The position numbers were made by a program, and so were the translations under genes. Below, in pieces: positions 5,578 to 9,270 of a DNA stretch of 9,270 nt. Under the pieces are notes generated by a model. It was not told the origin of the DNA. It was given only the letters and a program-made list of their open reading frames with translations, and ran no database searches. Positions within the stretch are counted from its first letter, which is position 1, and each line of letters opens with the position of its first letter. Source of the DNA: Limnohabitans sp. Rim8 (GTDB lineage: Bacteria; Pseudomonadota; Gammaproteobacteria; Burkholderiales; Burkholderiaceae_C); assembly GCA_945877725.1 (NCBI GenBank), contig CAMDXR010000107.1:1-9270 (forward strand), given 5' to 3'.

Positions 5578-7373
5578 CGTTTTCTGGGGCGCATGGCCCT
5601 CAGTACTTGTGTAAACACCTGCTGTCCTTGCAGGTCAGACAGGTCAAGCATGTCGCTGTGGCGGTAATAAGCGCTCATGTCCAAACCCACGCCGAGCCCG
5701 GTCAGCTCGATCTGGCCGCTGCGCTGAATGCGTTCGGTCACCGCCAGCAAATGCTGTTCTAAGTAGTGGGGGGCATTGGTTTGTGAGGTGGCACTGTCAC
5801 TGGGGCTGCCATCGGAGACCACCATCAGGATGCGACGCGAGGTGTTCTGTGCCATCAGCCTTTGCTCAGCCCAAAGCAGTGCTTCACCGTCGAGGCATTC
5901 TCTGTAAATCTCGGGTTTTAGCAGCGCAGCGATGTCGCGGCGGACCCCTCGCCATGCTTTTTCCGCCGGTTTAAAAACCATGTGGCAACGTTCGTTCAAG
6001 CGGCCTGCGGGCTGTGGTTGTCCGGCGCGCCGCCAATCGCGCATGGCGCGTCCACCGCTCCAGGCGCCCGTTGTGAAGCCCAAAATTTCGTTTTTGACAC
6101 CTGCTAAATCCAGGGCGCGGCTCATGACATCGACCAGCATGGCGATGGATTCGCGCTGTGATTTCATGCTGCCGGAACAGTCGATCAAAAACGTCACGGC
6201 CGCATCGGGCACAGGCCGTTGTCGCTCGCGCACAAAAAGCTGCCGCTGCAACGGGTTGGTCACCAACTGGGACAGGCGGCTGCCGTCGATTCGGCCCTCG
6301 TCTTGGCCGTGTTCAAGGTCATCCCAGCGCGGTGGGCTGAGCATGGCCTTGAGTTGCCGAACCAAGGGTTGCAGGGCCACACCCTGACGTTCAATGCGGG
6401 TATCCAGCACAGTGCGCAGGGTCTGGCGCTCTGCCTGACGAACCAAGTCGGCGGCTTGCACCGTGCGGTCGTAGGCCGTGGTGAACACGGCATAAGTCTT
6501 TAATATTTCTTCAGGGTTTTGCCCTTGGCCCGGGGATGCAGCCGCCGCGTCTTTGTCCTCGCCCCCTTCAAAGTCAATCCAAAGTGAAAGACGGGCTCGG
6601 GTTTGTTGCACCGGGTTGATGCGGGTGGCTGCGGGCTGCACTTCGCCAGCCACACTGAACTGAGCCACATTGCGCGCAATGTTCAGGGCATGCTCACCAT
6701 AAAGGGTTTGATCCAAACGGGTCAGCCGCAGCCCGCGTAAGTCGTGGCCAATGACCGCTGACAGGGCAAAACGGGTGGACTCAATCATGTCCATCAGGCC
6801 CTCGGGAACCGGTTCACCCAGCACCCTTGCACGGCATATCAGTGCCACGGACAGCAGCGTCAGGCCCTGGACGGTTTCGGCCAGATCGGATTGACCCAAG
6901 GCCACTGCCCAAACCTCAAAGCGGTGACGCAAGTTGTGCGCCGCGCCCGGTAAGCCCAATTCGGCGGCCAGTGATTCGACGCGAATTTGCTCCAGCATTT
7001 CCACGATCAGCCGTTCTAGGGGCATCAAGGCATGGCGTTGACACAGCCGCGCATGCACTGCGCTGTCGGAGTAACGCAGTCGCAATGCAGCACCATCGCT
7101 GGCTGCGCGAAATGACCGCCAATCATCCTGTCCATGGACCGGGTGCAGATGCGGCGCAAAGTCGGGCAGGCGTTGGGTGTTGCGATAAAGGCGGCGTTGG
7201 CGGTAATGCAGATGCGGCTCGGCGCTCAAGGCCCGAGCACTGGCGGCACAAAGGTCGTCTTGCGCGTGTTGTTGGCGCAGCAAGGCTTGTGCGTTGGGGC
7301 CTTCGGCGGGGTTACTCTCTGTTTCCGCAGGGGCGCCGAACAGCGGGGGGGCTCCCGCGCTGTTGAAGCTCAT
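5574..7373 (-). CDS. cobT: CobT-like cobaltochelatase subunit (VWA domain)
   Basis: This encodes a 599-residue homologue of CobT, the VWA partner of the AAA+ protein CobS in aerobic cobaltochelatase, which inserts Co2+ into hydrogenobyrinic acid diamide together with CobN. The C-terminal VWA domain (about 390-595) carries the metal-dependent adhesion motif DCSGS (398-402) and the later SDGSPSD (520-526). It also has stretches highly characteristic of CobT: EILGFTTGAWSGG (429-441), GRLNERCH (457-464) and DGEALLWAEQRLMA (495-508). The N-terminal part (about 30-240) is helical and CobT-like. The long acidic linker usual in alphaproteobacterial CobT is reduced to a short stretch around DFEGGEDKD (267-275). 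ATG 7373 overlaps the cobS-like stop by 4 nt, and its own stop overlaps the tauE-like start. The family is secure. Whether it serves B12 synthesis or another metallation or remodelling task is open, because cobN is not in view. Confidence 0.88.
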   Translation of the reverse strand: MSFNSAGAPPLFGAPAETESNPAEGPNAQALLRQQHAQDDLCAASARALSAEPHLHYRQRRLYRNTQRLPDFAPHLHPVHGQDDWRSFRAASDGAALRLRYSDSAVHARLCQRHALMPLERLIVEMLEQIRVESLAAELGLPGAAHNLRHRFEVWAVALGQSDLAETVQGLTLLSVALICRARVLGEPVPEGLMDMIESTRFALSAVIGHDLRGLRLTRLDQTLYGEHALNIARNVAQFSVAGEVQPAATRINPVQQTRARLSLWIDFEGGEDKDAAAASPGQGQNPEEILKTYAVFTTAYDRTVQAADLVRQAERQTLRTVLDTRIERQGVALQPLVRQLKAMLSPPRWDDLEHGQDEGRIDGSRLSQLVTNPLQRQLFVRERQRPVPDAAVTFLIDCSGSMKSQRESIAMLVDVMSRALDLAGVKNEILGFTTGAWSGGRAMRDWRRAGQPQPAGRLNERCHMVFKPAEKAWRGVRRDIAALLKPEIYRECLDGEALLWAEQRLMAQNTSRRILMVVSDGSPSDSATSQTNAPHYLEQHLLAVTERIQRSGQIELTGLGVGLDMSAYYRHSDMLDLSDLQGQQVFTQVLRAMRPRKR

Positions 7374-8317
7374 GGCGTGCGCAGCTCCAAGTCAAAACAA
7401 CGCTGAAAGTATTCGCCCAAAAGCGTGCGCTCGGACTCATCGCCCTTGTTGATGAAGCTCAGATAAAGTGCCTGCGTCAGGTCACCAAAAATTTCCAGAT
7501 TTTCTGCCCAGCTGATCAAACTGCGTGGTGACATGAGAGTGGACAAATCACCCACCTTGAAGCCTTGCCGTGTGAGATTGGCAAACTGAACCATGGCCTG
7601 CAACTGGGCCTCTCGGTTGGCTTCCCGCATGGCGGGTACCCGGGCACGTACGATGGCCATTTCTTGTTCAGGGGGCAGGTGGTTAAGTGTGGCCACGATG
7701 TTCCAGCGGTCCATTTGGGCTTGGTTCAATTGCTGAGCGCCGTGGTACAGGCCGTTCAAATTGCCCAGTCCGACGGTGTTACTGGTGGCAAACAACCGAA
7801 ATTGCGCATGGGGCTTGATCACTTGGTTTTGATCGAGCAAGGTGAATTGGCCGTCGCGCTCCAAAAGTCTTTGAATCACGAACATGATTTCTGGGCGACC
7901 TGCATCGTATTCGTCAAAAATCAAGGCGACTGGACGTTGCAGCGCCCAGGGCACGATGCCCGGTTGGAATTCGGTGACCTGCTGACCCTCGCGCAACACC
8001 ACGGCATCACGCCCCACCAGGTCCAGACGGCTCAAGTGGCCATCTAGGTTAATGCGCACACAGGGCCAGTTCAGGCGTGCCGCCACTTGTTCAATGTGGG
8101 TGGACTTGCCCGTGCCGTGCAAGCCTTGCAGCATGACCCTGCGGTTGTGCTCAAAACCGGCCAGCAAGGCCAGAGTGACTTCGCGGTTGAATCGGTATTC
8201 AGGGTCGATCTCGGGCACATGCTCTGATCGTTCAGTGAAAGCGCTCACTTGCAATGGGCTGTCGATGCCAAAGACGCTGCGTACATCGACGCGTTTAAAG
8301 GGTGCAGAAGGGGTCAC
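7370..8317 (-). CDS. cobS: CobS-like cobaltochelatase AAA+ ATPase
   Basis: This encodes a 315-residue AAA+ ATPase of the MoxR/CobS clade. The N-terminal CobS segment (VRSVFGID, 12-19; VPEIDPEYRF, 34-43) precedes the ATPase core. The core shows Walker A GLHGTGKST (65-73), Walker B ALIFDEYDAG (131-140), sensor 1 ATSN (177-180), a conserved QAQMDRWN (199-206) and a sensor 2 region MSPRSLISW (262-270). The sequence around Walker A (HIEQVAARLNWPCVRINLD) is nearly that of classic CobS proteins. CobS forms a hexameric ring that, with CobT, drives ATP-dependent cobalt insertion by CobN. The start is GTG 8317, inside a GTGA overlap with the iclR stop, preceded by GAGG at 7 nt; the length matches the family. 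The adjoining cobT-like gene overlaps by ATGA. Homology is certain, but the pathway role is unproven without CobN. Confidence 0.92.
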   Translation of the reverse strand: MTPSAPFKRVDVRSVFGIDSPLQVSAFTERSEHVPEIDPEYRFNREVTLALLAGFEHNRRVMLQGLHGTGKSTHIEQVAARLNWPCVRINLDGHLSRLDLVGRDAVVLREGQQVTEFQPGIVPWALQRPVALIFDEYDAGRPEIMFVIQRLLERDGQFTLLDQNQVIKPHAQFRLFATSNTVGLGNLNGLYHGAQQLNQAQMDRWNIVATLNHLPPEQEMAIVRARVPAMREANREAQLQAMVQFANLTRQGFKVGDLSTLMSPRSLISWAENLEIFGDLTQALYLSFINKGDESERTLLGEYFQRCFDLELRTP

Positions 8318-9126
8318 GGCATGGCCTCGGTTTCAATGGCACTGATGGCTTGCGCTGCGCGTTGCAAAGCGGGTAAAAGTTGCAGGCAGCGCTCGGGCGT
8401 CAGGCGCAAGACGGGTGCTTGCACGGCTACGCAGAGGTTGGAGGGGCCTTGGCTTGAGGGCACCAAAGCGGCGACGCACATGAGGCCAGGCAAAAACTCT
8501 TCATTGTCCAGTGCAAAACCTTGACGTTTGACTTGTTTGATTTCTTGCTCAAGCGCTTGCAAGTCGGTCAAGGTTTTGGGGGTGTAAGCCTCCAGGGTGG
8601 CGTGGGCCAGCAAGCGCTGGCGCTGGCTGGGGGTCATCAGCGACAAAAAGATTTTGCCGCTGGCCGAACAATGGGCCGGCACCCGTGACCCAGGGTGTAA
8701 ATAAAAGCGCAGGGGGGCCGAGGTTTCGACCCGGTCCAGATAAATCACTTCGCTTCCGCTGAGCGCGGTCAGGTTGCAGCTCTCACCCACTTCATTGACC
8801 AATTGGCGCAAAACGGCGTGGCGTGCACCATGTGTGGTGTCGTTGATGAGCAAATTTTCGGCCAGTTTGCGCAGGCGGCTGCCCGTACCGTAAAGCTTGG
8901 CATCGGCCGTGCGCTCTAACAAATGGGCGCTTTCAAGTTGCTGCAGCATGCGGTGCAAGGTGGGTTTGGGCAAGCCGGTTTCATCGGCCAATCCTTGCAA
9001 GGTGAAATAGCTGCTTTTGCTGGCAATCACCTCCAGCAGCGCAAACAAGCGCAAGGTGGGCGTGTCCCCATTGATTTCAGTGGGGGCAGGGGATTGGAGG
9101 GGGACTGAGGCGAGTGGCATGCTCAT
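8314..9126 (-). CDS. IclR-family transcriptional regulator
   Basis: This encodes a 270-residue IclR-type regulator. The N-terminal winged helix-turn-helix spans about 23-85 (LQGLADETGLPKPTLHRMLQQL, 43-64). The effector-binding domain spans about 100-262 and includes the PAHCSASGK motif (150-158) and the D-EE-PG-CVAALV signature (207-222) typical of the family. It is the first gene of the leftward operon, and its stop overlaps the GTG of the cobS-like gene, so it is co-transcribed with the genes it may control. Upstream lies a set of TCGGAA repeats likely to be its operator. Two in-frame starts are possible, ATG 9126 and ATG 9120; neither has a good Shine-Dalgarno, and the first 20 residues are not conserved enough to decide. 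IclR proteins usually respond to small carboxylates or aromatic acids; the effector here is unknown. Confidence 0.93.
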   Translation of the reverse strand: MSMPLASVPLQSPAPTEINGDTPTLRLFALLEVIASKSSYFTLQGLADETGLPKPTLHRMLQQLESAHLLERTADAKLYGTGSRLRKLAENLLINDTTHGARHAVLRQLVNEVGESCNLTALSGSEVIYLDRVETSAPLRFYLHPGSRVPAHCSASGKIFLSLMTPSQRQRLLAHATLEAYTPKTLTDLQALEQEIKQVKRQGFALDNEEFLPGLMCVAALVPSSQGPSNLCVAVQAPVLRLTPERCLQLLPALQRAAQAISAIETEAMP

Positions 9127-9147
9127 ATCATAGTGGAAAACCCGAAA

Positions 9148-9168
9148 ATCGGAACAAATATTTCCGAT
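9148..9168. promoter_or_regulatory. Inverted repeat ATCGGAA-N7-TTCCGAT, probable IclR operator
   Basis: A perfect 7-bp inverted repeat is centred at 9158, between the iclR start and the divergent promoter. GGAA facing TTCC recalls the half-sites of known IclR-family operators. It lies 22-42 bp upstream of ATG 9126, where binding could autoregulate the iclR-cobS-cobT-tauE operon. A shorter repeat CCGA-AAA-TCGG (9142-9152) overlaps its left arm. Confidence 0.6.
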
Positions 9169-9182
9169 AAATGAAATATAGG

Positions 9183-9211
9183 TTGATTTGATGGGTCGTA
9201 TTGTCTATAGT
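9183..9211 (+). promoter_or_regulatory. Rightward sigma-70 promoter for a gene beyond the window
   Basis: TTGATT (9183-9188, 4 of 6 matches to TTGACA) is followed by exactly 17 bp and TATAGT (9206-9211, 5 of 6 matches to TATAAT). Transcription would begin near 9218 and run out of the window, implying a divergently transcribed gene to the right. TCGGAA elements flank it on both sides, consistent with control by the IclR protein. Confidence 0.55.
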
Positions 9212-9225
9212 CGCATGAAGTTTCG

Positions 9226-9250
9226 AAATTCGGAATTTATTGTTTCGGAA
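9226..9250. promoter_or_regulatory. Palindrome and TCGGAA direct repeats, second probable IclR site
   Basis: AAATTC-G-GAATTT (9226-9238) is a perfect odd-centred palindrome overlapping TTTCGAAA (9221-9228). TCGGAA occurs at 9230-9235 and again at 9245-9250, exactly 15 bp apart. The cluster lies just downstream of the predicted rightward transcription start, a position suited to repression. It shares the TCGGAA core with the inverted repeat at 9148-9168. Confidence 0.5.
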
Positions 9251-9270
9251 AATTGTTTTTAATCCATAAT

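Noticed and set aside
6827..7366. Plus-strand frame of 179 residues opposite the cobT-like gene
   Set aside because: Low-complexity Arg/Ala/Pro-rich antisense translation with no motif.
9127..9270. Cobalamin riboswitch upstream of the cobS/cobT operon
   Set aside because: The region is AT-rich, has no recognisable B12-box, and the visible part is too short to hold the full element; regulation by IclR operators fits better.

Overview
The window looks like chromosomal DNA of a betaproteobacterium, most likely Burkholderiales and probably Comamonadaceae-like. The main reasons are the moderately GC-rich coding sequence, a Bug-type (tripartite tricarboxylate transporter) solute receptor beside a LysR regulator, and the dense, overlapping gene packing. 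This placement comes from gene families and style; no rRNA or other marker gene is present. Nothing marks the window as phage, plasmid or island: I see no transposase, integrase, tRNA, CRISPR array or long repeat.

Left part (1-1480). The C-terminal end of a TonB-dependent outer-membrane receptor enters from the left. It is followed on the same strand by an alpha/beta hydrolase of the HGG / GHSAGG esterase type. The hydrolase converges on the next operon, and a strong intrinsic terminator hairpin fills the 55-bp gap, with its U-tract serving the leftward operon.

Middle part (1500-4740). A leftward two-gene operon encodes a secreted Bug-family receptor and an M20 amidohydrolase of the hippurate / N-acyl-amino-acid type. 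It diverges from a rightward LysR regulator. The 111-bp shared intergenic region holds a near-consensus sigma-70 promoter for the operon and two dyads placed where LysR proteins usually bind. Together these suggest LysR-controlled capture and hydrolysis of an N-acylated or similar carboxylic compound.

Right part (4777-9270). A leftward four-gene operon runs iclR > cobS-like AAA+ ATPase > cobT-like VWA protein > TauE/SafE-family membrane protein. Every junction is a 4-nt stop/start overlap (GTGA, ATGA, ATGA), implying tight translational coupling. CobS and CobT are the chaperone pair of aerobic cobaltochelatase, but the catalytic subunit CobN, other B12 genes and any visible cobalamin riboswitch are absent here. 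Pairing this metal-insertion motor with an IclR regulator and a TSUP-type transporter is the most unusual feature of the window. The right edge holds a rightward sigma-70-like promoter and four copies of TCGGAA in inverted and direct arrangement, likely the IclR operator region for a divergent gene lying outside the window.

No gene-free stretch exceeds 300 bases. The longest is the right-edge regulatory region, 9127-9270.
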